Shown here: in pieces, positions 54,638 through 63,096 of the stretch
Position numbering within the stretch: the stretch's first letter is position 1
Layout: each line of letters starts with the position of its first letter
Assembly: GCF_014192215.1 (NCBI RefSeq)
Contig: NZ_JACHXP010000002.1
Span: forward strand, 186,001-250,000
Reading direction: 5' to 3'
DNA: 64,000 nucleotides
From: Halomonas cerina
GTDB taxonomy: Bacteria; Pseudomonadota; Gammaproteobacteria; Pseudomonadales; Halomonadaceae
The notes under the pieces: generated by a model
The model's input: only the letters and a program-made list of their open reading frames with translations
Database searches by the model: none
What the model was told of the DNA's origin: nothing
Position numbers and translations under genes: made by a program

Positions 54638-55870
54638 ATGGTTGATACAACAGTCATCTTGCTCGGTGTGGTCATGTTCACCGTGGTCGTCATCGGCCTG
54701 GTTCTGGTGATCCTGGCTGCCCGCAGCAGGCTCGTCAGCACCGGGGATGTGACCATCGAGGTCAACGGCGACCCTGAGCACACCCTGACCACTCAGGCCG
54801 GCGGCAAGCTGCTGAACACCCTGGCGGCCAATGGCATCTTCCTCTCCTCCGCCTGCGGCGGCGGTGGCTCCTGTGCCCAGTGCAAGTGCGTCGTGGAGGA
54901 AGGGGGTGGGGCCATCCTGCCCACCGAGGAGTCCCACTTCACCCTGCGCGAGAAGAAGCAGGGCTGGCGCCTCTCCTGCCAGGTACCGGTGAAGCAGGAC
55001 ATGAAGATCGAGGTCCCGGAAGAGGTCTTCGGCGTCAAGCAGTGGGAATGCGAGGTCATCGCCAACCCCAACGTCGCCACCTTCATCAAGGAGCTCAACC
55101 TCAAGCTGCCCGAGGGGGAGGAAGTGGCCTTCCGTGCCGGTGGCTATGTGCAGCTCGTGGCCCCGCCCTACGACATCAAGTTTTCCGACTTCGACATCGA
55201 GGAGGAGTACCGGGGCGACTGGGAGAAGTTCGGGCTGTTCGATATCTCCCACAAGAACCACGAGGAAGTCATCCGCGCCTACTCCATGGCGAACTACCCG
55301 GACGAGAAGGGCATCCTCAAGTTCAACATCCGCATCGCCACGCCGCCGCCCAACACCAGCCATCCGCCGGGCCTGATGTCCACCTATGTGTTCAGCCTCA
55401 AGCCCGGGGACAAGGTCACCGTGATGGGGCCCTTCGGCGAGTTCTTCGCCAAGGACACCGACGCCGAGATGGTGTTCATCGGGGGTGGGGCCGGCATGGC
55501 ACCGATGCGCAGCCACATCTTCGATCAGCTCAAGCGGCTCAAGACCAACCGCAAGATCTCCTTCTGGTATGGCGCGCGCTCCTGGCGCGAGACCTTCTAC
55601 AACGAAGAGTACGACCAACTGGCCGAGGAGTTCCCCAACTTCGAGTGGCACCTGGCGCTCTCCGATCCGCTGCCCGAGGATAACTGGGACGGGCCGACCG
55701 GCTTTATCCACAACGTACTCTATGAGAACTACCTCAAGGAGCATCCGGCGCCTGAGGACTGCGAGTACTACATGTGTGGGCCGCCCATGATGAACGCCTC
55801 CGTCATCAAGCTGCTGCTTGATCTGGGGGTCGAGCCGGAGAACATCATGCTGGATGACTTCGGCGGCTAA
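54638..55870 (+). CDS. nqrF: Na+-NQR subunit F, NADH-oxidising
   Basis: Entry point for electrons. N-terminal helix, then a [2Fe-2S] domain ([20 protein letters not shown], with the fourth cysteine in WRLSCQ), an FAD domain (RAYSMANYP) and an NADH domain ([20 protein letters not shown]). It ends DDFGG. 410 aa, full length. A clear terminator follows, so nqrF is probably the end of the main nqr transcript. Confidence 0.97.
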   Translation: MVDTTVILLGVVMFTVVVIGLVLVILAARSRLVSTGDVTIEVNGDPEHTLTTQAGGKLLNTLAANGIFLSSACGGGGSCAQCKCVVEEGGGAILPTEESHFTLREKKQGWRLSCQVPVKQDMKIEVPEEVFGVKQWECEVIANPNVATFIKELNLKLPEGEEVAFRAGGYVQLVAPPYDIKFSDFDIEEEYRGDWEKFGLFDISHKNHEEVIRAYSMANYPDEKGILKFNIRIATPPPNTSHPPGLMSTYVFSLKPGDKVTVMGPFGEFFAKDTDAEMVFIGGGAGMAPMRSHIFDQLKRLKTNRKISFWYGARSWRETFYNEEYDQLAEEFPNFEWHLALSDPLPEDNWDGPTGFIHNVLYENYLKEHPAPEDCEYYMCGPPMMNASVIKLLLDLGVEPENIMLDDFGG

Positions 55871-55894
55871 CGTTCCCCGGTCGATGATACAATG

Positions 55895-55921
55895 GGGCTG
55901 GTCCACCGGACCGGCCCTTTT
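55895..55921 (+). terminator. Intrinsic terminator after nqrF
   Basis: Stem GGGCTGGTCC / GGACCGGCCC with one G-U pair and an ACC loop, followed by TTTTGTG. It lies between nqrF and nqrM, so nqrM may depend on readthrough or on its own promoter; TACAAT at 55888-55893 overlaps the foot of the hairpin. Confidence 0.8.
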
Positions 55922-55966
55922 GTGCTTTAGGAACAGAATTGGCCTGAATACGACAGGAGAGACCAC

Positions 55967-56233
55967 ATGAGTACCTTTCTCGTTGTGCTGGCGTTCATGC
56001 TGCTGATCATGGCGGCCATGGCGATCGGCGTGATCATGGGGCGCAAGCCCATCGCCGGATCCTGTGGTGGGCTCAACCAACTCGGCCTCAAGCAGGGATG
56101 CGAAGTCTGCGGCGGCAAGGACGAGGTCTGCGAGGAGCAGAGCCGCAAGCCTGGCGACGCCCGGCACAGTGCCCGTCGTCGCAGTGATGAGAGCCGCGGT
56201 GCCGACCTCGGCTATGACGCTACCCGGCGGTAG
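55967..56233 (+). CDS. nqrM: Na+-NQR maturation protein NqrM
   Basis: 88 aa, DUF539 family. One N-terminal helix (FLVVLAFMLLIMAAMAIGVI) is followed by the cysteine motif GSCGGLNQLGLKQGCEVCGG and a further cysteine in EVCEEQ, used to deliver iron to the NqrD/E cluster. AGGAGAG precedes the ATG. The C-terminal ~35 residues are polar and variable. In many genomes apbE lies between nqrF and nqrM; here it does not. Confidence 0.93.
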   Translation: MSTFLVVLAFMLLIMAAMAIGVIMGRKPIAGSCGGLNQLGLKQGCEVCGGKDEVCEEQSRKPGDARHSARRRSDESRGADLGYDATRR

Positions 56234-56561
56234 GCCCTCAGAGCCACCTCTTTCTTACCGTCCCTCTTCCCAGCCTCTAGTCAGCCCCTAGCGGCGGCCC
56301 GGCCCCTCGCCGAAGAGGGCGCCTGGGGCCCGCCGACCCCCTTCCGTTATAGCTCGCCTTGAGCGTCGAGGCCCGGCCCTTGCCGGGCCTCGATTCTTCC
56401 CGTCTCTGTCCTCCTAGCTCGCTGAGCCCCGCCTTGCTGACATTTCTTGACCCGTGATCGCTGGATGAGCGAGTCGCGGAATAAAGCCAAAGTATGAAGC
56501 AGTTAATGCTAATGCACTTGAGAAATAACAGTTACGCAGAGCAGGAGCCCATTGAGTAACC
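56234..56561. other. Intergenic region between nqrM and the polysaccharide locus
   Basis: No coding sequence recognised. It holds a hairpin CGAGGCCCGGC / GCCGGGCCTCG at 56367-56392 with an ATTCTT tail, a likely terminator. From about 56450 the sequence becomes clearly AT-richer than the rest of the window, marking the change to the surface-polysaccharide locus. Confidence 0.6.
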
Positions 56562-56659
56562 TTGTGTAGACAAAACTTAGCTTTTGTAACTGAACGGTAA
56601 GCCACAATCGGTCATTCGGTCTGAGAGGAAAAACCGGCAACCTCTCGGGCGGTAGCGTG
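56562..56659 (+). promoter_or_regulatory. Leader of the polysaccharide operon with ops (RfaH) element
   Basis: A possible promoter is TTGTGT (56562-56567), 17 nt, TGTAAC (56585-56590). Between the promoter and the first gene, GAGAGG/CCTCTC (56623-56646) can form a hairpin, and GGCGGTAGCGTG (56648-56659) is an exact copy of the E. coli ops element. Ops pauses RNA polymerase and loads the antiterminator RfaH. It lies 163 nt upstream of the acyltransferase ATG, where ops sites usually lie in O-antigen and capsule leaders. The promoter call is weak; the ops match is exact. Confidence 0.75.
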
Positions 56660-56822
56660 GCTTGACGGCGCATACCCCGACGGGTGCATGACGCACAGTA
56701 GGCTATCCGGGCGGGTGGCCGGCGGTCGGTAACGTGTTTCCAGTTAATACATTATGGCTTGGCACGTGCGCAGGCACGTGATCCAGGGACCTCGAAGCCG
56801 TAAAAGTAATACGAGGAAATCG

Positions 56823-58877
56823 ATGAGCACCTATTATCGCCCCGAAGTGGATGGCTTGCGGGCAGTCGCTGTGATACCCGTCATCCTGTTCCACGCCGGT
56901 CTTGACGCCTGGAGTGGTGGTTTCGTCGGTGTCGATATCTTCTTCGTGGTCAGTGGCTACCTGATCACCGGCATCATCTATAACGAGATTCGTCAGGGGA
57001 ATTTCTCGATCATCAAGTTTTATGAGAGACGGGCCAGGCGCATACTGCCGGCCCTTTTCTTCGTGAGCTTGACGTGCCTCGCCATAGCCTGGATATGGAT
57101 GCTGCCGAAAGAGTTCAGTAAACTCAGCGAGAGCCTGGTGGCCGTCAACCTGTTTGTCTCCAACATCTATTTCTGGCAGGACGTGGACTATTTTGCCGGT
57201 CCCGCCGACATGCAACCCTTTCTCCATACCTGGAGCCTGGCCGTTGAGGAACAGTTCTATCTGTTCTTCCCCCTGGTCATGCTCGTACTGGGCATGCTGA
57301 GGAGGCACTACCTTCTGGTCATGGTGTTCCTGGCCTTTCTCCTCAGCTTGATCCTGGCAGAATATGGCGCACGCAATCATCCTGCGGCCAACTTCTATCT
57401 ACTGCCGACACGCGCCTGGGAGTTGATGGCCGGTGCGCTGATCGCGATTGGCCTCCATGAACGCGAACTCAAGTTGCCTAGGGCAATCCATGATGGCGGG
57501 GCCTTCCTCGGCCTGGGCATGATCCTTTACTCGATCTTCCTCTTTGACGAAAGCACGCCCTTCCCCAGTCTGTGGGCCCTGATTCCGGTACTCGGGGCTG
57601 CACTGGTGATCCTGTTCGCGAGACATGACAATGCAGCGGGCAAGTTGCTGGCTGCGAAGCCTGTCGTAGGCATCGGACTGATCAGCTACAGTGCCTACCT
57701 GTGGCATCAACCTGTCTTTGTATTCGCCAGGGAGCGTAGCTTCGGTGCTCTCTCGCAGAGCGATTTCCTGCTGCTGAGTCTGCTGTCCCTGATCCTGGCT
57801 TATTTCTCCTGGCGCTTCGTGGAGCAGCCATTCCGCGACAAACGCAATTTTAGTCGGGCGACGATTTTTTCCGGTGCCTTGGCCGGCACGGTCTGCTTCA
57901 TTGGTATCGGGCTTTACGGCACCTACACACAAGGCATTCCCTGGCGCCTGAATGCTGCCGTGGCCCAAGTGGCCGATGTGAGAAATGACCGGCACCTGCA
58001 GTCGGAAGGCTGCCAGTCCATGCCAGGCAGGGTCATTCCCATCGAAGAAGCCTGTGAGTACAACGGCGAGTACATGGACAAGGTGGTGGTGTGGGGCGAT
58101 AGCCAGGCTACGCCTCTGGTCGGGCCGGTGGCAGAAAGGGCGAAAGACCTGGGGTTGGGTGTGAAGCAGTTTGTCTATACGAACTGCCTGCCGGTGGCGG
58201 GTTATACGCGAAGCGATGAGCCCGAGTGTGGAAGCTTCAATGAAGACGCTATGAACTACATGGTCGATAACGACCATGTCAAGCTGGTGGTCATGCTGGG
58301 TCGCTATCCCCTCCAGTTCGAAGGGGAAACCTTCGATAACCGGGAAGGGGGCATCGAGGAGGATAATACGGTGTATGCGGTTCCTTTCGACAAGGCAAAG
58401 ACTGTCGATCCGGCGATGATGACGAATCGCGTGCCTCTCGTCGGGGAGCGCATTCAGCAGACTGTCAACACCCTCGTCAGCGATGGAAAGAAAGTGGTGC
58501 TTATTTATCCGGTGCCTGAAGTGGGATGGGATGTTCCCTTTACCCTGGCCAAGGAAATGATGTACGGCAAGGCAAGAGCCGCGCCGCTGTCGACCAGTCA
58601 TGAGGTCTTCAAAGAGCGGGTCGCCTCCGCCTACGAACAACTCGACCTGGTCGAGAATCACAAGAATCTTCTGAAGATCAAGCCTGAATCCCTGTTTTGC
58701 GATACCTATCTGACAGGACGGTGTACAACGCAGGTGAACGATGAGCTGCTTTATTATGACAACAACCACTTGAGCAAGGCCGGCGCTACGCTGGTGGTCG
58801 ACCATATCTTCGATGAGATGAAGGAGGTCGGATGGTTGAAGGACAAGCGAGTCGAGCTGGGCTGGTTGAATGACTGA
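56823..58877 (+). CDS. O-antigen-type acyltransferase with SGNH domain
   Basis: 684 aa. The N-terminal acyltransferase-3 domain has about ten helices (EVDGLRAVAVIPVILFHAGL, GFVGVDIFFVVSGYLITGII, FYERRARRILPALFF). The C-terminal periplasmic SGNH domain has VVVWGDSQATPLV with the nucleophile serine and NNHLSKAGATL with the catalytic histidine. Proteins of this architecture acetylate O-antigen or other surface sugars. ATG 56823 follows GAGGAAA; the longer frame at 56754 has no ribosome-binding site. First gene of the polysaccharide locus. Confidence 0.92.
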   Translation: MSTYYRPEVDGLRAVAVIPVILFHAGLDAWSGGFVGVDIFFVVSGYLITGIIYNEIRQGNFSIIKFYERRARRILPALFFVSLTCLAIAWIWMLPKEFSKLSESLVAVNLFVSNIYFWQDVDYFAGPADMQPFLHTWSLAVEEQFYLFFPLVMLVLGMLRRHYLLVMVFLAFLLSLILAEYGARNHPAANFYLLPTRAWELMAGALIAIGLHERELKLPRAIHDGGAFLGLGMILYSIFLFDESTPFPSLWALIPVLGAALVILFARHDNAAGKLLAAKPVVGIGLISYSAYLWHQPVFVFARERSFGALSQSDFLLLSLLSLILAYFSWRFVEQPFRDKRNFSRATIFSGALAGTVCFIGIGLYGTYTQGIPWRLNAAVAQVADVRNDRHLQSEGCQSMPGRVIPIEEACEYNGEYMDKVVVWGDSQATPLVGPVAERAKDLGLGVKQFVYTNCLPVAGYTRSDEPECGSFNEDAMNYMVDNDHVKLVVMLGRYPLQFEGETFDNREGGIEEDNTVYAVPFDKAKTVDPAMMTNRVPLVGERIQQTVNTLVSDGKKVVLIYPVPEVGWDVPFTLAKEMMYGKARAAPLSTSHEVFKERVASAYEQLDLVENHKNLLKIKPESLFCDTYLTGRCTTQVNDELLYYDNNHLSKAGATLVVDHIFDEMKEVGWLKDKRVELGWLND

Positions 58878-58940
58878 GCCGGCAGCTGAATCGGCACATC
58901 GGCTTTTAATGGAAATGACATACAAAGTTCAGGGAATGTT

Positions 58941-59984
58941 ATGAAGATACTTATTATCGGCAACATGGGGTATGTCGGACCCGCCGTCGTCCGTGAGCTG
59001 GCCCATCGCCATCCCGAGGCCATTCTCCATGGCTATGACAATGCCTATTTTGCGCACTGTCTGACCGGTACTCCCTTCCTGCCCGAGCGCTATCTTTCCC
59101 AGCAGTACTTCGGCGATGTCCGCGAGATCCCCGACCGCTTTCTTGAAGGCTATGAGGCGGTGGTCCAATTGGCGGCCGTGTCCAATGATCCGATGGGAAG
59201 CCGATTCGCCGCGGTCACGAGAGAAATCAATCAGGAAGCTACCGTGTCGATTGCCCGCCAGGCGGCCAGGGTCGGCGTGCAGAACTTTGTCTTCGCCTCG
59301 AGCTGCAGTGTCTATGGCGTCGCCACGGGAGGGCCACGCACGGAGCATGACCCGGTAGCTCCCATGACGGATTACGCCAAGTCCAAGATCGGCAGCGAGG
59401 ATGCCTTGGCCAGCATCGAAGGCGATATGGTGATCACAAGCCTGAGGTTTGCCACGGCCTGTGGCATGTCGGATCGCCTGCGGCTGGATCTGGTCCTCAA
59501 CGACTTCGTCGCCTGTGCCCTCAGTCAAGGCAAGATTAGCGTCCTCAGCGATGGCTCACCCTGGCGTCCTCTGATCGATGTCAGCGACATGGCGCGGGCC
59601 ATCGACTGGGCGATCCAGCGAAGGGCCGACAACGGCGGCAGGATACTCAGCCTCAATACGGGCTCCAATGAACGTAACCATCAGGTCCGCGACCTCGCCG
59701 CTGCCGTGGCCGATGCGGTGCCGGGTACCACGGTGAGCATCAACACCGATGCGGCGGTCGACAGTCGTTCCTATCAGGTCGATTTCAGTCTCTTTGCTCG
59801 CTTGGCGCCCGACCATCAGCCCCTGATGACCCTGTCCGATTCGATCCAGGGATTGATCGATGGGTTAACGGGCATGGCGTTTGCGGACGCGGAATTCCGC
59901 TCCTCCCCCTTGATGCGCCTTCAGGTGCTCCAAGCACATGTCGACTCGGGACGCCTCTCGGAAGGCTTGCAGTGGCTGGAATGA
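58941..59984 (+). CDS. NAD-dependent epimerase/dehydratase (extended SDR)
   Basis: 347 aa nucleotide-sugar enzyme. The Rossmann motif is IIGNMGYVGPAVVRELA (GxxGxxG). The catalytic region is ASSCSVYGVATG and the YxxxK motif is DYAKSKIG. RPLIDVSDMARAIDWAI is typical of sugar epimerases or reductases. AGGGA precedes the ATG. The exact sugar cannot be told. With rfbF next to it, a CDP-sugar is likely. Confidence 0.88.
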   Translation: MKILIIGNMGYVGPAVVRELAHRHPEAILHGYDNAYFAHCLTGTPFLPERYLSQQYFGDVREIPDRFLEGYEAVVQLAAVSNDPMGSRFAAVTREINQEATVSIARQAARVGVQNFVFASSCSVYGVATGGPRTEHDPVAPMTDYAKSKIGSEDALASIEGDMVITSLRFATACGMSDRLRLDLVLNDFVACALSQGKISVLSDGSPWRPLIDVSDMARAIDWAIQRRADNGGRILSLNTGSNERNHQVRDLAAAVADAVPGTTVSINTDAAVDSRSYQVDFSLFARLAPDHQPLMTLSDSIQGLIDGLTGMAFADAEFRSSPLMRLQVLQAHVDSGRLSEGLQWLE

Positions 59985-60093
59985 CGGTAACGGGAAGGGG
60001 GCATCCCAGGAGCGTGTCACTTAACGTTCTGGGTGATGACCTCCTCGATGATGAGCGGTTGCTAATGACAACGTACCCAGAAGAGGTGGGATC

Positions 60094-60870
60094 ATGAAAG
60101 TGGCAATTCTGGCAGGCGGCTTTGGTACTCGACTGAGCGAAGAGACATCGATTCGTCCCAAACCCATGGTCGAAGTGGGTGGACGGCCCATCCTGTGGCA
60201 TATCATGAAGCTCTATTCACATCATGGCTTCAAGGACTTTGTCATTCTGGGGGGATACAAGGTCGAGCAGATTCGCGATTACTTCCTGAACTATCGGGGA
60301 AAACGAACCGACTATACCATCGACCTCAAGAGCGGAAAGGTCGAGTGGCTGCAAGGCATCAACGAGGACTGGACCGTGACGGTCCTCGATACCGGGGCCG
60401 ATGCCCTGACAGGCGGGCGTATCAAGAAGGCCATGCATTTGTTGTCCGATGGCCCGTTTTGCCTGACCTACGGTGATGGCGTCAGCAATGTGGACATCAA
60501 TGCGCTGGTCGATGCCCACAAGGCCTCTGATCGCTGGTGCACGCTGACCGCCGTGACCCAACCCGGACGCTATGGGGCCTTGCGCTTGAACGAGGATGCC
60601 AACCGCGTGATGGCCTTCCGCGAAAAGGGTGCCGTCGATGGTGGCCTGATCAATGGTGGTTTCTTTGTCTGTGAGCCGGAAGTCTTCGACCTGATCGATA
60701 ATGACCAGACGACCTGGGAAAATGAACCCATGGAACGGATGGTGGAACTTGGCAAGCTGGGGTATTACCACCATCAAGGCTATTGGCAGAGCATGGACTC
60801 GCTACGCGACAAGATGGTGCTGGAGAAGGCCTGGGAAAATAACCCGCCCTGGAAGGTCTGGAAGGATTGA
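60094..60870 (+). CDS. rfbF: Glucose-1-phosphate cytidylyltransferase
   Basis: Makes CDP-glucose, the entry to CDP-deoxysugars. The N-terminus KVAILAGGFGTRLSEETSIR and the PKPMVEVGGRPILWHIM motif identify the cytidylyltransferase rather than RmlA. DGPFCLTYGDGVSNVDINAL is the catalytic aspartate region. 258 aa, normal. The expected partner, CDP-glucose 4,6-dehydratase (rfbG), is not next to it. An 8-bp inverted repeat (TTCTGGGT 60027-60034, ACCCAGAA 60075-60082) lies in the upstream gap. Confidence 0.95.
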   Translation: MKVAILAGGFGTRLSEETSIRPKPMVEVGGRPILWHIMKLYSHHGFKDFVILGGYKVEQIRDYFLNYRGKRTDYTIDLKSGKVEWLQGINEDWTVTVLDTGADALTGGRIKKAMHLLSDGPFCLTYGDGVSNVDINALVDAHKASDRWCTLTAVTQPGRYGALRLNEDANRVMAFREKGAVDGGLINGGFFVCEPEVFDLIDNDQTTWENEPMERMVELGKLGYYHHQGYWQSMDSLRDKMVLEKAWENNPPWKVWKD

Positions 60871-60984
60871 TAGCGGAATATCCAACCAATAAAACACGAG
60901 TCAATACAAGGAGGTCGCGGGAATAGGGTGCGGGCATGAGTGAGAGCAGTGCCTGTTAATCCCCTGGAGACTCGCGAGAAGCTG

Positions 60985-62298
60985 ATGATCATAGTGGATA
61001 CGGCGCTAGCCAAGCGAGAGGCCCAGCACAACCCCATACGGGTCGGCATGATCGGGGCAGGATTCCAGGGCAGTGGTATCGGCTTGCAGATCATGACCGC
61101 GACACCCGGCATGCGCCTGTGTGCCGTAGCCAACCGCAACGTGGACTCGGCCATCGGGGTCTATGACCAGGTCGGGGTTCAGCCCACGCGTTGTGACACC
61201 CAGGGTGATCTGGAAGCAGCGATTGCGGCTGAACGTCCTGCGGTTATCGAGGATGCCGTGGCGTTGGCCAGCGCCGCGGGGCTGGATGCCATCATCGAGG
61301 TCACGGGCTCCGTGGAGTTTGCGGCCCATGCCGTGCTGGCGGCCATCGAAAGCGGCAAGCACGTCATCCAGATGAATGCCGAACTCGATGGGACCATTGG
61401 TCCGATCCTGAAGGTCAAGGCCGATCGTGCCGGCGTCGTGTACAGCTTCTCCGACGGGGATCAGCCTGGCGTCCAGATGAACCTCTACCGGTTCGTCCAG
61501 GGGTTGGGCGTGACGCCCGTTCTGTGCGGCAATATCAAGGGATTACATGACCCCTACCGCAACCCCGCCACCCAGGAGAGCTTTGCAAGACGCTGGGGAC
61601 AAAAGCCTGCCATGGTCGCGTCCTTCGCCGACGGGACCAAGATATCCTTCGAGCAGGCGATCGTCGCCAATGGCACGGGGATGCAGGTGGCGCGCCGCGG
61701 CATGCTGGGACCGGATTTCTCGGGCGGTGATCCTAGCGCGCCTCAGGTACCGATTGAAGAGACCCTGAGTGCCTTCGAGGCCCATCTCGATCCGGCCGGT
61801 CCGGGGCTGGTGGACTATGTTGTGGGCGCGCGGCCCGGGCCCGGCGTGTTCGTGCTTGGGGCACACGCCCATCCCCGTCAGCAGCATTACCTTGAACTCT
61901 ATAAGCTGGGGAAAGGGCCCTACTACTGTTTTTACACGCCTTACCATCTCTGCCACTTCGAGGTCCCGACGTCTGTTGCCCGCGCCGTTCTCTTCCAGGA
62001 CCCGGTGCTCACCCCGGCAGGCGGCCCCCGAGTCGGGGTGATCGCGGTTGCCAAGAAAGCCCTTGCCGAGGGAGAGCAGATTCACGAGTTCGGCGGTTTC
62101 GAGGTCTACGGGGTCACGGAGAACATGGAGGTGATCCGTCGCGATAACCTGTTACCCATCGGGCTGGCCCTGGACTGCAGGCTGGCGAGAGCGGTTGACC
62201 AGGACACGCCCTTGACCTTCGATGACGTTGTCATCCCCGAAGGGCGACTGGTGGATCGTCTGTATGCCGAGCAAGAGCACGAGTTTGCTGGCCAATAA
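60985..62298 (+). CDS. NAD(P)-dependent oxidoreductase with SAF domain
   Basis: 437 aa. The N-terminal Rossmann fold (IRVGMIGAGFQGSGIGLQI) resembles homoserine dehydrogenase. The C-terminal SAF-type domain reads AVAKKALAEGEQIHEFGGFE and then NLLPIGLALDCRLARAV. Such proteins occur in LPS and capsule clusters, but their reaction is not established. I chose ATG 60985 (MIIVDTALAKREAQ) because relatives begin this way; a GTG at 60940 would add 15 residues. GGAG lies upstream. A role in making an unusual CDP-sugar is inference. Confidence 0.8.
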   Translation: MIIVDTALAKREAQHNPIRVGMIGAGFQGSGIGLQIMTATPGMRLCAVANRNVDSAIGVYDQVGVQPTRCDTQGDLEAAIAAERPAVIEDAVALASAAGLDAIIEVTGSVEFAAHAVLAAIESGKHVIQMNAELDGTIGPILKVKADRAGVVYSFSDGDQPGVQMNLYRFVQGLGVTPVLCGNIKGLHDPYRNPATQESFARRWGQKPAMVASFADGTKISFEQAIVANGTGMQVARRGMLGPDFSGGDPSAPQVPIEETLSAFEAHLDPAGPGLVDYVVGARPGPGVFVLGAHAHPRQQHYLELYKLGKGPYYCFYTPYHLCHFEVPTSVARAVLFQDPVLTPAGGPRVGVIAVAKKALAEGEQIHEFGGFEVYGVTENMEVIRRDNLLPIGLALDCRLARAVDQDTPLTFDDVVIPEGRLVDRLYAEQEHEFAGQ

Positions 62299-62335
62299 GG
62301 CGGGATGTCGCTACGAACCATGGTAGGGAAGGATA

Positions 62336-62884
62336 ATGAAATTTCATCAGACTAACCTCAACGATGCCTGGCTGATCGAGCTAGAGCCACGCGGCGATTC
62401 TCGCGGACACTTCGCCCGCACCATGTGCCACGATGAGTTTGCCCGGCATGGCTTGATCTCGGACTTCGTGCAGCAAAACATGTCTTACTCGGCACAACGG
62501 GGCACCTTGCGGGGGTTGCACTATCAGCGACGTCCCTATGCCGAGGCGAAGCTGATACGCTGCCTGAGAGGGGCCATCGTCGATGTCATCGTCGATATCC
62601 GTGAAGACTCGTCATCCTATCTGCAACATCAGTTGTTCGAGCTGACCGACAGGAATCAGCAGCAACTGTATGTGCCACCCGGGTTCGCGCATTCCTTCCT
62701 GACGCTGAGCGATGACGTGGAAGTCAGCTATCTGGTGTCGGCACCCTATCATCCCGCCTCCGAGGATGGCCTGAGGTATTCGGATGAGGCCCTGAATATC
62801 TCATGGCCCACTCCCATTACCGTCCTTTCCGAGAAGGATGCCAACTGGCCGTTGATCAGTGAGCGTACGGAACGATTGTTCTGA
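62336..62884 (+). CDS. dTDP-4-dehydrorhamnose 3,5-epimerase family protein
   Basis: 182 aa cupin of the RmlC family. GDSRGHFARTMCHDEFARHG, the active-site histidine in TLRGLHYQRRPYAEAKLIRC and VPPGFAHSFLTLSDDVEVSY are present. In this cluster the substrate may be a CDP- rather than a dTDP-keto sugar; no rmlA, rmlB or rmlD is seen here. It starts 37 nt after the oxidoreductase gene. Confidence 0.88.
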   Translation: MKFHQTNLNDAWLIELEPRGDSRGHFARTMCHDEFARHGLISDFVQQNMSYSAQRGTLRGLHYQRRPYAEAKLIRCLRGAIVDVIVDIREDSSSYLQHQLFELTDRNQQQLYVPPGFAHSFLTLSDDVEVSYLVSAPYHPASEDGLRYSDEALNISWPTPITVLSEKDANWPLISERTERLF

Positions 62885-62899
62885 CCGACGGTGACGAGA

Positions 62900-62965
62900 A
62901 GTACCTTTTCCATTCACTCACAGTACCTTTTCCATTCACTCACAGTACCTATGCCATTCACTCAC
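62900..62965. repeat. Three 22-bp direct repeats (iteron-like)
   Basis: Two exact copies of a 22-bp unit (62900-62921 and 62922-62943; begins AGTACC, core CCATTCACTCAC) and a third with two changes (62944-62965). A decayed fourth (GATGTCCCTGTCATTCAT) follows. The period is about two helical turns. They lie just after the rfbC-like gene, about 130 nt before the next start codon. Confidence 0.9.
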
Positions 62966-63048
62966 GATGTCCCTGTCATTCATCGTAGGATCGCTAGTCG
63001 AGGCATATGATGTGTTCGCCGGTAAGGCCTTGTACTTAGGGCCGAGCA

Positions 63049-63054
63049 TATAAT
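63049..63054 (+). promoter_or_regulatory. -10 element before the glycosyltransferase gene
   Basis: TATAAT in CATATAATATCAG, 42 nt upstream of the ATG. No good -35 is seen at normal spacing, which would fit an activated promoter. The 22-bp repeats end about 84 nt upstream. Confidence 0.45.
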
Positions 63055-63096
63055 ATCAGTGCATGAAACGTCACAGGGAATCGGACGGGGGCTAAT

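Noticed and set aside
53861-56167. 768-codon open frame opposite nqrE-nqrM
   Set aside because: Shadow of the nqr genes; His/Asp/Gly-rich translation typical of an antisense frame.
60936-60959. Short leader peptide (MSESSAC) before the oxidoreductase gene
   Set aside because: Only 7 codons, no clear ribosome-binding site and no attenuator hairpin.
62900-62965. CRISPR array
   Set aside because: The repeats are directly adjacent with no spacers, and no cas gene is near.
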